NCBI RefSeq assembly: GCF_900110855.1
Contig: NZ_FOFA01000001.1
Location: forward strand, 186,001 to 250,000
DNA: 64,000 nt
Direction of reading: 5' to 3'
DNA from: Microlunatus flavus
GTDB taxonomy: Bacteria; Actinomycetota; Actinomycetes; Propionibacteriales; Propionibacteriaceae
The translations under genes were made by a program, and so were the position numbers. The notes under the pieces are model-generated. The model was not told the DNA's origin. It was given only the letters and a program-made list of their open reading frames with translations, and did no database searches. How positions within the stretch are numbered: position 1 is the first letter of the stretch; every line of letters begins with the position of its first letter. Below, piece after piece: positions 8,934-17,560 of the stretch.

Positions 8934-9052
8934 GAGGTCCTCTCGGGCGGCCGCCGGCGGCGCGACCCGCGCCACTCAGCCCGGCTCGCGCCGACGATGG
9001 GGAACGCCAGAAGGATAAACCGTCGCAGGCCCCCGCCACCTACGATTCGCGC

Positions 9053-10213
9053 ATGCTCCCCGGACGGCCGACCCCCGACGACCCCCGCGCGGGCACCACG
9101 CTCATCTTCATCCACCCGAGCGACGAGCTGTACGGCGCCGACCGGATGCTGCTGGAGATGGTAGACGCAGCGCGGGCCGACGCGCGGGTCGGGGCCCTCG
9201 AGGTGTGGCTGCCGACCGACCTGACGCACCCGGAGCCGGCGATGGCGCTCTGCGGGGTCCTGGAGGGGCGCGGCGTACGGGTCCGGCACCTGGACCTGCC
9301 CGTGCTGCGGCGCGCGTACCGGACGCCCGTCGGGCTGGCCCGGCTCGCGGCCCGCGGGGCGCGGCTGCTCGTCGAGCTGCGCCGGGCGCAGGCCTCGGTC
9401 GTCTACTGCACGTCGAGCGCGACCCTGCTCGCCGCCCCTGTGGCGCGGCTCGCCGGCGTGCGGCAGGTGGTGGGCCACGTCCAGGAGATCTGGTCGGCGG
9501 CCGACCTGGCGGCCCTCGCCGGGCCGGCCCGGGCCTGCGGACGGCTCGTCGCCATCTCGAAGGCGTCGGCCGCCTCGCTGCCCGGCTGGCTCGGTCGTCG
9601 CACGACGGTGGTCGCCAACGGTTCGCCCGACCCCGGTGCCCCGGAACCGCTGGCGGGCCGCACGGGTCCGCTGCGCTTCGTCGTGGCCAGCCGCTGGAAC
9701 GGCTGGAAGGGCCACGCCACGCTGCTGGCGGCGTGGGACGCCGCCGGCGCACCGGGGCGGCTGGTGGTCCTCGGCGGACCTCCGGCCAGCGGGGACCGGA
9801 CCGACGTGCCCGCGCTCGTCGCCGGGCTGGGCGACCCCGGCTCGGTGGAGGTCGTCGGGGAGGTGCCCGACCCGTCGCCCTGGCTGCGTGCGGCGGACGT
9901 GGTCGTCATGCCCTCCGACCGGCCCGAGCCCTTCGGCCTGGTCGCCATCGAGGCCTTCGCTCGGGCGCGGCCCGTCGTCGCCAGCGCCGCGGGCGGGCTC
10001 CTCGACGTCGTGACGCCGGAGGTGGACGGCTGGCTCTTCGGTCCGGGCGAGGTCGACACCCTCGCCGCCGTGCTGCGCCGGCTCGACCGGGCCACGGTGG
10101 AGCGGGCCGGGGAGCGGGCGCGGGCGACCTACGAGGAGCGGTTCACCGAGCGTGCGTTCGCCCAGCGGTGGCGGTCCGCGGTGCTGGGCGGGCTTCCGGC
10201 GGTCGGGCGCTGA
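9053..10213 (+). CDS. GT4-type glycosyltransferase
   Basis: 386 aa GT-B fold protein. The C-terminal half has the usual retaining-transferase signatures: RFVVASRWNGWKGHATLL, LGGPP, VEVVGEVPDPSPWLRAADVVVMPSD and PEPFGLVAIEAFARARPVVAS (about 305-325). The N-terminal half has the DELYGADRML strand typical of surface-polysaccharide mannosyl/glucosyl-transferases. A -10-like TACGAT (9041-9046) ends six nt before the ATG, so the mRNA is probably leaderless. It is divergent from the CDP-alcohol operon and convergent with the next transferase. Acceptor and sugar donor are unknown. Confidence 0.85.
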   Translation: MLPGRPTPDDPRAGTTLIFIHPSDELYGADRMLLEMVDAARADARVGALEVWLPTDLTHPEPAMALCGVLEGRGVRVRHLDLPVLRRAYRTPVGLARLAARGARLLVELRRAQASVVYCTSSATLLAAPVARLAGVRQVVGHVQEIWSAADLAALAGPARACGRLVAISKASAASLPGWLGRRTTVVANGSPDPGAPEPLAGRTGPLRFVVASRWNGWKGHATLLAAWDAAGAPGRLVVLGGPPASGDRTDVPALVAGLGDPGSVEVVGEVPDPSPWLRAADVVVMPSDRPEPFGLVAIEAFARARPVVASAAGGLLDVVTPEVDGWLFGPGEVDTLAAVLRRLDRATVERAGERARATYEERFTERAFAQRWRSAVLGGLPAVGR

Positions 10214-10249
10214 GGGGCGGCCCCGCCGGCCGGAGGACGGCGGAAGGGG

Positions 10250-11503
10250 TCAGACGCGCGCGTCGGCGTGGCGACGCACGTCGGCGCGGGCCGTCGGCCG
10301 GGCGTCCTCGCCGGGACCGGTCGTCTCGACCGCCGACAGCTCGGCCGAGTCCGTCCAGGTCATGACGCGGCGTCCGCTGGGACGTCCGCTGCGCCGGCTC
10401 GAGCCGTTCTCGACGAGCCGGCGGCACAGCTCCTCGTAGCGCCGGGCGACGTCGTCCCAGTCGTAGCGGCGCACGGCCTCGCGGGCGAACCCGCCGAGGT
10501 CGACGGCCTGCTGCGGCTCGCGCTCGCTGGCGACCAGCAGCTCGGCGACGTCCTCCGAGGTGCGGAAGTAGTCGCCGTCGCCGTTGAGGACCTCGTGGTT
10601 GAAGATGCAGTCGTAGGCGACGACGTACGCGCCGGCGCCGAGGGCGCGCAGCAGCGACGGGTTGGTGCCGCCGACCGAGTGGCCGTGCACGTAGGTGAGC
10701 GAGTTGGCGTAGAGCTGGTCCAGCTGCTCCTGGTCCCACACCGCGCCGAGCAGGCGCACACGGTCGTCCGCCGCGGCCTCGATCTCGGCGGTGTACTCCT
10801 GCCCGTACGGCGCGGAGCCGACGACGACGAGCGGCAGCCGCGAGTCGCTGGCGACGTGGCCGCGCACGATCTCGAGGACGTGGTTCTCCGGCTCGAAGCG
10901 GGCCACGACGAGGTGGTAGCCCTTGGGCTCGAGCCCGAGCTCGGCGATCCGGTCGGAGCCCGGGTCGGTGATGATCGGCGCGCCGTACGCGATGAGCTCG
11001 GTCGGCGCGGCGAACTCGGTGCGGTAGTAGTCGGCGATCCCGACCGCGTCGGCGATCAGCGCGTCGGACCAGCGCACGGCCAGGGACTCGACCATGCGGT
11101 AGTAGCGCCGGCCCGCGCCGCGCCACTTGCTGCGGCGCCACTCGAGGCCGTCGACGTGCGTGGCCACCGGGATCTGGTGGGCGCGCAGGACCGGGATGAG
11201 CGGGGCGTTGCCGGCGTTGAAGACGATCGCGCAGTCCACGTCGGAGATCGAGCGGTGCAGCATCGAGACGGCCGTGTGCGACAGGGTCTCCAGGACGCGG
11301 TGCCGCACGGCCGGCAGGTGGACCAGCTCCATGCCCAGGTAGGACGAGGGCTGGTCCGCGGCCCGCTCGCCCTCGGGCGGGCGGCAGTAGACGACGACCT
11401 CGTGGCCCGCGTCGACCAGACGGCGGCCGACCTCCTCGACGCAGGTCTCGAAGCCGCCGTAGCGCGCGGGGACCCCGCGCGTACCGAGCATGGCGACCCG
11501 CAT
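10250..11503 (-). CDS. Rhamnosyltransferase-like glycosyltransferase (DUF1972 + GT4)
   Basis: 417 aa from ATG 11503 (a longer frame to 11725 lacks sense upstream of MRVAMLGTRG). The first 180 residues match DUF1972 (GTRGVPARYGGFET, HVDGLEWRRSKW). The C-terminal GT-B domain has VVARFEPENHVLEI and HGHSVGGTNPSLLRAL. Such proteins add rhamnose or related sugars to O-antigen and exopolysaccharide chains; the specific sugar is inferred only. A C-terminal tail of about 45 residues after the catalytic domain is Arg/Ser-rich and probably disordered. It converges on the GT4 gene with a 36-nt gap and is divergent from idi. Confidence 0.85.
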   Translation of the reverse strand: MRVAMLGTRGVPARYGGFETCVEEVGRRLVDAGHEVVVYCRPPEGERAADQPSSYLGMELVHLPAVRHRVLETLSHTAVSMLHRSISDVDCAIVFNAGNAPLIPVLRAHQIPVATHVDGLEWRRSKWRGAGRRYYRMVESLAVRWSDALIADAVGIADYYRTEFAAPTELIAYGAPIITDPGSDRIAELGLEPKGYHLVVARFEPENHVLEIVRGHVASDSRLPLVVVGSAPYGQEYTAEIEAAADDRVRLLGAVWDQEQLDQLYANSLTYVHGHSVGGTNPSLLRALGAGAYVVAYDCIFNHEVLNGDGDYFRTSEDVAELLVASEREPQQAVDLGGFAREAVRRYDWDDVARRYEELCRRLVENGSSRRSGRPSGRRVMTWTDSAELSAVETTGPGEDARPTARADVRRHADARV

Positions 11504-11801
11504 CGACCCGTTCGTGGGAGTCCTTCCCCGTGGGCGGCCCGCCCGACGTCCCGGCTGGGGTCGGCGCCTGGCCACACTGAATTCAAGCACTGTTCGTCTG
11601 TCGCCCCTTGCCCGCCGGGCAGGTGGCCGAGCCCTCGGGGGGTCAGCAAGGCTCAGCGGAATAATACGTGAGCCGCAGGGCGCCCGGCAGCGGTTCGGAG
11701 GCCCTCGGGGTGTGACGCCCGGCACCCTGGCGCCTCCAGGGCGCCCGCCACGGCCGCTCGTCGGGCCGGGCCGCGCGCGCCGCGCTGACTACAGTCGTGC
11801 C

Positions 11802-12371
11802 ATGGTCGCGACCGCAACCCCCTCGCCGCTCCACGCCGCCGACGAGGTCGTGCTCGTCGACGCGGACGGCACCCCCGTCGGCAGCGCGCCGCGCCTGAGC
11901 GTCCACGACGAGCAGACGCCCCTGCACCTGGCCTTCTCCTCCTACGTCGGCGACGGCGAGGGGCGGGTGCTCCTGACGCGGCGGGCCCTGGACAAGCGGA
12001 CCTGGCCCGGCGTGTGGACGAACACCTGCTGCGGGCACCCGCGCCCGGGCGAGCCCCTCGAGGACGCCGTCCGGCGCCGGATGGTCGACGAGCTCGGCCT
12101 GGAGGTCGGCGAGCTGACCTGCACCCTGCCCGACTTCGCCTACCGGGCCACCGACGCGAGCGGCGTCGTCGAGAACGAGGTGTGCCCGGTCTTCACCGCG
12201 CGCACGCATCCGGGCTCGACGCTCTCCCCGAACGCCTCGGAGGTCATGGAGTGGAGGTGGGTGGAGTGGGGTTCGCTGGCGCAGGCCGTACGCGCGACGC
12301 CGTTCGCCTTCAGCCCGTGGGCGGCGCTGCAGGTGCCCCAGCTCGACGAGCGGACGACGGCGTGGCTCTGA
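11802..12371 (+). CDS. idi: Isopentenyl-diphosphate delta-isomerase, type I
   Basis: 189 aa Nudix-fold protein. The catalytic Cys lies in TNTCCGHP (Cys77), the metal/active-site glutamates in ENEVCPVF (124-131), and a Nudix-like helix in RRRMVDELGLE. The reaction interconverts IPP and DMAPP in the cytoplasm. TACAGT (11790-11795) ends six nt before the ATG at 11802, so the message is probably leaderless. It heads the carotenoid gene run, 64 nt before crtE, and supplies the allylic primer for chain elongation. Confidence 0.95.
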   Translation: MVATATPSPLHAADEVVLVDADGTPVGSAPRLSVHDEQTPLHLAFSSYVGDGEGRVLLTRRALDKRTWPGVWTNTCCGHPRPGEPLEDAVRRRMVDELGLEVGELTCTLPDFAYRATDASGVVENEVCPVFTARTHPGSTLSPNASEVMEWRWVEWGSLAQAVRATPFAFSPWAALQVPQLDERTTAWL

Positions 12372-12435
12372 CCCGCCGGCCCACGCCCCGCCTGATCGGC
12401 GTGCCGCGCTGCGTGGTCGCGTCGCGGGGAGCCGC

Positions 12436-13638
12436 GTGAGCGCCGCGGCGGCAGGGCCGCTCCGGGCCGGTCCCGGCCGGGGCGACGGTTCGGTGAGCTC
12501 GCTCCCGCCGGCCTCGACCGGCGCGCTGACGCAGGACTACCTCGCCGAGGTGGACCGGGCGCTGCACGACGCCATCGCCCGGCTGGTGCACACCTGGCGC
12601 GTGGAGCTGGCGAGCCCGCTCGGACCGGGCAGCCCGCCGGCGCCGCCCGCCGACATCCTGCTCGACCACGACCTGCCGGAGATGCTGCAGGCGCTCAACG
12701 GCACCGGCGGCAAGCGGATCCGGCCGAGCATGGCGTACTGGGGCTGGGTCGCCTGCGGCGGTCCCGGGGCCGAGGGCGCCGGCACGACGGACGACGGCGG
12801 GGCGGCCCACGTCGTCCGGGCCGGGGCCGCGCTGGAGCTGCTCCACATCTTCGCGCTGATCCACGACGACGTGATGGACGAGTCGGACTCGCGCCGCGGC
12901 CAGCCCTCGGTCCACACGCTCGCAGCCCAGCTGCACCTGCACGCGGGCGCGCGGGGCGACGCGCGCCACTTCGGCGAGTCGATCGCGGTGCTGGTCGGCG
13001 ACCTCGCCCACGCCGAGGCCGACCACCTCGTCACCGAGCTCCCGCGGCCGATGCGCGAGATCTGGCGGCTGCTCGTGATCGAGCTCGTCCACGGCCAGAG
13101 CCGTGACCTGACGGGCAGCGCCGCGGGGCGGCGCGACCTCGACCACGCCCGCCGGGTGGCCCGGATGAAGTCGGGCCGCTACACCGTCCAGCGCCCCCTC
13201 GAGCTCGGCGCGGCCGCGGCCGGTGCGTCGGCCGAGGTGCGCGACGCGCTGCTCGACTACGGCGAGGAGGTCGGTGAGGCCTTCGCGCTGCGCGACGACC
13301 TGCTCGGGGTGTGGGGCGACCCGCGCTCGACCGGCAAGCCCGCCGGCGACGACCTGCTGAGCGGCAAGCCGACCGTGATCATGGCCCTCGCCGACGAGCG
13401 CCTGCACGGGAGCGCCCGGCGGGTGCTGCGCCGCGTCGGGACTCCGGAGCTGAGCCCGGCCGACGTGACGCTGCTGCAGTCGGCGCTCGCCGAGCAGGGC
13501 GTCGTCGAGGCGGTCGAGGCGCGCATCAGCGCCCACGTCCGCTCCGCGGGCGAGGCCCTCGCCCGCGTCGACCTCGCCGAGGACGGCGTCGCCGGCCTGA
13601 CCGGCATGGCCCACCTGATCGCCTGGAGGGACCGGTGA
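12436..13638 (+). CDS. crtE: Polyprenyl (geranylgeranyl) diphosphate synthase
   Basis: 400 aa. Trans-prenyltransferase signatures are in order: GGKRIRP (91-97), first Asp-rich motif DDVMD (144-148) followed by SDSRRG, and second Asp-rich motif DDLLGVWGD (288-296). The family condenses IPP onto allylic diphosphates; adjacency to crtI and crtB makes C20 GGPP the likely product. The first 30 residues are low-complexity, so the true start could be slightly downstream. It is followed after 43 nt by crtI. Confidence 0.92.
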   Translation: MSAAAAGPLRAGPGRGDGSVSSLPPASTGALTQDYLAEVDRALHDAIARLVHTWRVELASPLGPGSPPAPPADILLDHDLPEMLQALNGTGGKRIRPSMAYWGWVACGGPGAEGAGTTDDGGAAHVVRAGAALELLHIFALIHDDVMDESDSRRGQPSVHTLAAQLHLHAGARGDARHFGESIAVLVGDLAHAEADHLVTELPRPMREIWRLLVIELVHGQSRDLTGSAAGRRDLDHARRVARMKSGRYTVQRPLELGAAAAGASAEVRDALLDYGEEVGEAFALRDDLLGVWGDPRSTGKPAGDDLLSGKPTVIMALADERLHGSARRVLRRVGTPELSPADVTLLQSALAEQGVVEAVEARISAHVRSAGEALARVDLAEDGVAGLTGMAHLIAWRDR

Positions 13639-13681
13639 GCACCTGGCTCACCCTCCCGCCGGGCAGGACCTGGAGAACACG

Positions 13682-15172
13682 TTGAGCCCCGTCGTCGTCA
13701 TCGGAGCCGGCCTCGCCGGCCTCGCCGCCGCCTGCCACCTGACCGGGGCGGGCTACGAGGTGACGGTCGTCGAGCGCGCGTCCGGCCCCGGGGGCCGCAG
13801 CGGGCAGCTGCAGCGCGGGGGCTTCTCCTTCGACACCGGTCCCAAGGTCCTGACCATGCCCGACCTGATCTCGGACGCCCTGCGCGCCGCCGGGTCCGAC
13901 CTGTCGGCGCTGGGCCCGCTCAAGCGGCTCGACCCCGCGTACCGCGCCCGCTACGCCGACGGCAGCACGATCATGGTCCGCGGCAGCCGCGAGGAGATGC
14001 GCCAGGAGATCGCCGACACCTGCGGCAGCGTCGACGCGGCCGCGTTCGAGGAGTTCGTGGCCTGGCTGCGCAAGCTCTACCTCGCCGAGATGCCGCACTT
14101 CATCGACGTGAACTTCGACTCCCCGCTCGACCTGCTCCGCAGCCCGCGCGCCGCGGCGCAGCTCGTGCGCCTCGGCGCGTTCCGCAAGCTCGGTGACGCC
14201 GTCCGCTCCTTCTTCACCGACCCGCGGCTGGTCAAGCTGTTCAGCTTCCAGGCCATGTACGCCGGCCTCGCTCCCGAGAAGGCGTTGGCGATCTACGCCG
14301 TCATCACCTACATGGACAGCATCGAGGGCGTCTACTTCCCCGAGGGCGGCATGCACGCCGTCCCCCAGGCCCTGGCGGCCGCGGCCGAGAAGGCCGGCGC
14401 CCAGCTGATGTACGACTCCCCCGTGGAGGCCGTGCTCCGCTCGCCGAGCGGGCGGGTGGCCGGCGTCCGCCTCGCCGGCGGCGAGACCGTCCGCGCCGAC
14501 GCCGTGGTGTGCACGCTCGACACCCCCGTCGCATACGAGCAGCTGCTCCCCGACCTCCGCCCGCCACGGGCCGCCCGCCCCGGCAAGGGCGACTACTCCC
14601 CCTCGGCCGTCGTCTGGCACGTCGGCGTCAACGGGCTCCCGCCGGCCGAGGCCGCGCACCACAACATCCACTTCGGCGAGCAGTGGGACGAGAGCTTCGA
14701 TGCGCTGCTCGAGCGCGGCACGCTGATGCCCGACCCGTCACGGCTGGTCTCGGTGCACTCCCTCGACGCCCCCGACCAGGCGCCGGAGGGCTGCTCGTCG
14801 CTCTACGTGCTCGAGCCCGTCCCCAACCTGGACGCCGGGCGCATCGACTGGAAGCAGGAGGCGCCGCGGATGCGCGACCGCCTGCACGCCTTCCTCGGCC
14901 AGAACGGCTACCCCGACGACGTCGTCGTCGAGGAGCTGCTGACGCCGCTGGAGTGGAAGGAGCAGGGCATGGCGGCGGGCACGCCGTTCGCGCTGGCCCA
15001 CACGTTCCCCCAGACCGGACCCTTCCGGCCGCCGAACGTCGAGCGCCGTCTGCCGGGGCTGTTCTTCGCCGGCTCCGGCACGGTTCCCGGCGTCGGGGTG
15101 CCCATGGTCCTGATCTCGGGCAAGCTCGCCGCCCGCCGGGTGTCGGACTACCTGCCCGGGCCGGGCCGGTGA
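13682..15172 (+). CDS. crtI: Phytoene desaturase (CrtI family)
   Basis: 496 aa from a TTG with GGAG seven nt upstream. The FAD-binding Rossmann motif VIGAGLAGLAAA is at 6-17, the GGRSGQLQRGGFSFDTGPKV segment near 38-57, and the C-terminal CrtI signature PGVGVPMVLISGKLAA near 465-485. Family members desaturate 15-cis-phytoene, typically in four steps to lycopene; the number of steps here cannot be read from sequence. Its stop overlaps the crtB GTG by 3 nt, giving a coupled pair. Confidence 0.93.
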   Translation: MSPVVVIGAGLAGLAAACHLTGAGYEVTVVERASGPGGRSGQLQRGGFSFDTGPKVLTMPDLISDALRAAGSDLSALGPLKRLDPAYRARYADGSTIMVRGSREEMRQEIADTCGSVDAAAFEEFVAWLRKLYLAEMPHFIDVNFDSPLDLLRSPRAAAQLVRLGAFRKLGDAVRSFFTDPRLVKLFSFQAMYAGLAPEKALAIYAVITYMDSIEGVYFPEGGMHAVPQALAAAAEKAGAQLMYDSPVEAVLRSPSGRVAGVRLAGGETVRADAVVCTLDTPVAYEQLLPDLRPPRAARPGKGDYSPSAVVWHVGVNGLPPAEAAHHNIHFGEQWDESFDALLERGTLMPDPSRLVSVHSLDAPDQAPEGCSSLYVLEPVPNLDAGRIDWKQEAPRMRDRLHAFLGQNGYPDDVVVEELLTPLEWKEQGMAAGTPFALAHTFPQTGPFRPPNVERRLPGLFFAGSGTVPGVGVPMVLISGKLAARRVSDYLPGPGR

Positions 15173-16215
15173 CCGCGCCCGCCCGACCCGTCCGCCTCGC
15201 CACGGCCGTCGACGGCAGCGTGGAGGCCGCGAAGCTCGAGCGCGGCTACGCCGAGTGCGCGCGCCTGACCTGGCGCCACGGCACCACCTACTACTGGGGT
15301 GCGGCGCTGCTGCCGAAGGAACGCCGGCGCCACGTCTTCGCGGTGTACGCGCTGTGCCGGCTGGCCGACGACATCGTGGACCTGCCGCAGGAGGAGGGGC
15401 CGGACCCCGAGTCCCGGCGCCCCGAACCCGCCCAGGACCACCCGCGGACGGCCGCCCGGCTCGAGGCCTTCGCGCAGGGGTTCCGCGACGCGCTGGCCGC
15501 CGGGAGCAGCGAGGACCCCGTGATGGCCGCCATCGTGCACAGCGTCCGGGTCTGCGCGGTCGACCCCGAGTGCTTCGACCGGTTCTTCGCCGCCATGGCG
15601 ATGGACCTGACCACCACGACGTACGAGACGTGGGAGGACCTGCTGGGCTACATGGAGGGTTCGGCGGCCGTCATCGGGGAGATGATGCTGCCGGTCCTCC
15701 AGCCGACCTCGCCCGCGGCCAAGGAGCCGGCCCGCGCGCTCGGTTTCGCCTTCCAGCTCACGAACTTCCTCCGCGACGTCGGCGAGGACCTCGACCGCGG
15801 CCGTGTCTACGTGCCGCAGGAGGACCTGCGCCGGTTCGGGGTGGACCTGTCCCCGTTTGTCGCGGGGGGGCCCGGGGGGGTCGTCCCCCCCGCAGGGCAC
15901 GGCCCCGAGGGGCGGAAGGTCACCCCGGAGTGGCGCGCCTGCCTGTCGTTCGAGATCGCCCGCAACCGCGAGCTCTACACCTACGCCGACACCGGCATCG
16001 CGATGCTGCCGCCGCGCTCGGCGCGCTGCGTCGGCGCCGCCCGCGTGCTCTACGCGCGCATCCTCGAGCGGATCGAGCGGGCCGGGTACGACGTGTTCGG
16101 CGAGCGCGTCCGGGTCCCCACCTGGCGCAAGGCGCTGACCACCGGCCGGGTGCTGGTCGCCGGGCCGCCGCGGTCCCTCTCGCACCCGTCGCCGACCACG
16201 AAGGAGCTCGCGTGA
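15169..16215 (+). CDS. crtB: Phytoene synthase, with an unusual Gly-rich insertion
   Basis: 348 aa starting at the GTG that overlaps the crtI stop (GTGA). The two Asp-rich Mg-binding motifs are DDIVD (67-71) and RDVGED near 201-206 followed by LDRGRVYVP. The enzyme joins two GGPP molecules to phytoene. Between the second motif and the conserved VTPEWRACLSFEIARNREL stretch, residues about 229-247 are encoded by a G7-CCC-G7-TCGT-C7 tract. This looks like an insertion relative to typical family members and is a slippage-prone site. The frame is intact in this sequence. The stop overlaps the next GTG. Confidence 0.92.
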   Translation: MTAPARPVRLATAVDGSVEAAKLERGYAECARLTWRHGTTYYWGAALLPKERRRHVFAVYALCRLADDIVDLPQEEGPDPESRRPEPAQDHPRTAARLEAFAQGFRDALAAGSSEDPVMAAIVHSVRVCAVDPECFDRFFAAMAMDLTTTTYETWEDLLGYMEGSAAVIGEMMLPVLQPTSPAAKEPARALGFAFQLTNFLRDVGEDLDRGRVYVPQEDLRRFGVDLSPFVAGGPGGVVPPAGHGPEGRKVTPEWRACLSFEIARNRELYTYADTGIAMLPPRSARCVGAARVLYARILERIERAGYDVFGERVRVPTWRKALTTGRVLVAGPPRSLSHPSPTTKELA

Positions 16216-17282
16216 GCATCGAGGCCGAGCGCACCGCGCAGCCCGCCACCGGCGCCCGCGCACGCCGGACGCCGCCGAGCCCGCCGGCCGTCCCCGTCGC
16301 GGGCCGCACGCCGGCGCGCATCCCCATCGAGCGGGTGCCGCAGCCGCGCGAGGACAAGATGAGCGAGACCTGGCGGCTGGCACGCCCCTCGCGGATCGGG
16401 AAGTCCCTCGACCTGTCCCAGGCCCGGACCGGCGGCGGCTGGTTCGTCGCCGGCGTCAGCGCCGACGTGGGCCGGACCGAGTCGGTGACGCGCACCATCG
16501 CCGGCCGCGAGGTGGTCTTCTGGCGCGACGAGGACGGCGGTCTCGTGGCCGGCCCCGGCTCGTGCCCCCACCTGGGGGCGCTGATGGACCGCTGCCCCGT
16601 CATCGACGGGACGATGTACTGCCGCTGGCACGGCCTCGCCCTCACCCGCGAGGGCGACCGGACGTGGAGCCCGTACCGGACGTTCGACGACGGCGTGCTG
16701 ATCTGGGTCGGCCTGCCCACCGCGGGCGAGCCGCCCACGGACCGGCCGTCGCTGCCGGTGCGACCGCCCGCGAAGGGTTCCGTGGCGGCGGTCATCTCCG
16801 AGCCGGCGGTGTGCGAGCCGCAGGACGTGATCGCCAACCGCCTCGACCCGTGGCACGGCGCGTGGTTCCACCCGTACGCCTTCAGCCACCTGGTCGTGGA
16901 CGACGCCGCGAGCACGCCCGAGTGCCTCGTCGTGGACGTGACGTTCCGGATCAACAAGACCTGGGGCGTGCCGGTGCGCGCGGAGTTCGCCTGCCCCGAC
17001 CCGCGCACGATCGTCATGACGATCACCGACGGCGAGGGTGCCGGCAGCGTCGTGGAGACGCACGCGACGCCGCTCGGCGTCGACGCCGAGGGTCGTCCGC
17101 TGACGATGATCACCGAGGCGACCATCGCGTACAGCGAGCGCAAGGGCTTCAAGATCGCCAACCTGGCGGCCCCGCTGCTGATCCCGATGATCAAGAGGAC
17201 GGCGCACCAGCTCTGGGTCGACGACCGCGACTACGCCGAGCGGCGCTACGAGCTGCGGCGACGGGGCGAGTTCCCCGGCTGA
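16212..17282 (+). CDS. Rieske [2Fe-2S] protein, DUF5914-type, of the carotenoid cluster
   Basis: 356 aa, GTG overlapping the crtB stop. The Rieske ligands are CPH (about 117-119) and CRWH (about 136-139), set in a 2Fe-2S domain at about 75-180. The remainder (about 190-350) matches the C-terminal part of DUF5914 proteins that accompany actinobacterial carotenoid genes. The first 50 residues are Pro/Arg/Ala-rich and poorly conserved. By position it probably acts with crtU/crtT on carotenoid end groups, as an oxygenase or electron-transfer component. The reaction is not established from sequence. Confidence 0.82.
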   Translation: MSIEAERTAQPATGARARRTPPSPPAVPVAGRTPARIPIERVPQPREDKMSETWRLARPSRIGKSLDLSQARTGGGWFVAGVSADVGRTESVTRTIAGREVVFWRDEDGGLVAGPGSCPHLGALMDRCPVIDGTMYCRWHGLALTREGDRTWSPYRTFDDGVLIWVGLPTAGEPPTDRPSLPVRPPAKGSVAAVISEPAVCEPQDVIANRLDPWHGAWFHPYAFSHLVVDDAASTPECLVVDVTFRINKTWGVPVRAEFACPDPRTIVMTITDGEGAGSVVETHATPLGVDAEGRPLTMITEATIAYSERKGFKIANLAAPLLIPMIKRTAHQLWVDDRDYAERRYELRRRGEFPG

Positions 17283-17466
17283 TCATGGCCTGACCAGGAG
17301 CGGCCCCGGTCGCGATCATGGTCCGCCGCCGGCTCGGCCTCCTCGCCGACGATCGTCCTCAGGGTGTGGACAACCCTGTTGATCAGGCGTCCCAAGATCA
17401 GGTCCGACAGCCTGCGCACAGGTTCGCGACAGCCTGCTCTCAGTGTTGACCCGCCCGTGCCGGGAG

Positions 17467-17499
17467 GTTCACCCGCCGTTCACGCGGTGTTCCCCGGGG
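17467..17499 (+). promoter_or_regulatory. PHO box: three 11-bp direct repeat units
   Basis: Three contiguous 11-nt units begin at 17467, 17478 and 17489: GTTCACCCGCC, GTTCACGCGGT and GTTCCCCGGGG. This matches the direct-repeat PHO box bound by PhoP in Streptomyces. It lies 62 nt before the alkaline phosphatase start, so phosphate-starvation control of that gene is strongly suggested. Confidence 0.8.
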
Positions 17500-17560
17500 G
17501 TGGATCAGATCACCGTGCGACTCCTGCACGGGGCAGGAGCTCCGTAGCGAAGGTGCACAG

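Noticed and set aside
8974-8998. ACTCAG ... GCTCGC ... GACGAT near the CDP-alcohol/GT4 divergent promoter as a sixth response-regulator site
   Set aside because: The repeat period is 10 rather than 11 nt and the hexamer is 19 rather than 28 nt from the repeat start, so it does not share the architecture of the five accepted sites.
17365-17373. Single perfect DnaA box (TGTGGACAA) before phoA
   Set aside because: One isolated 9-mer with no further boxes, no dnaA/dnaN genes and no AT-rich unwinding region; chance occurrence is likely.
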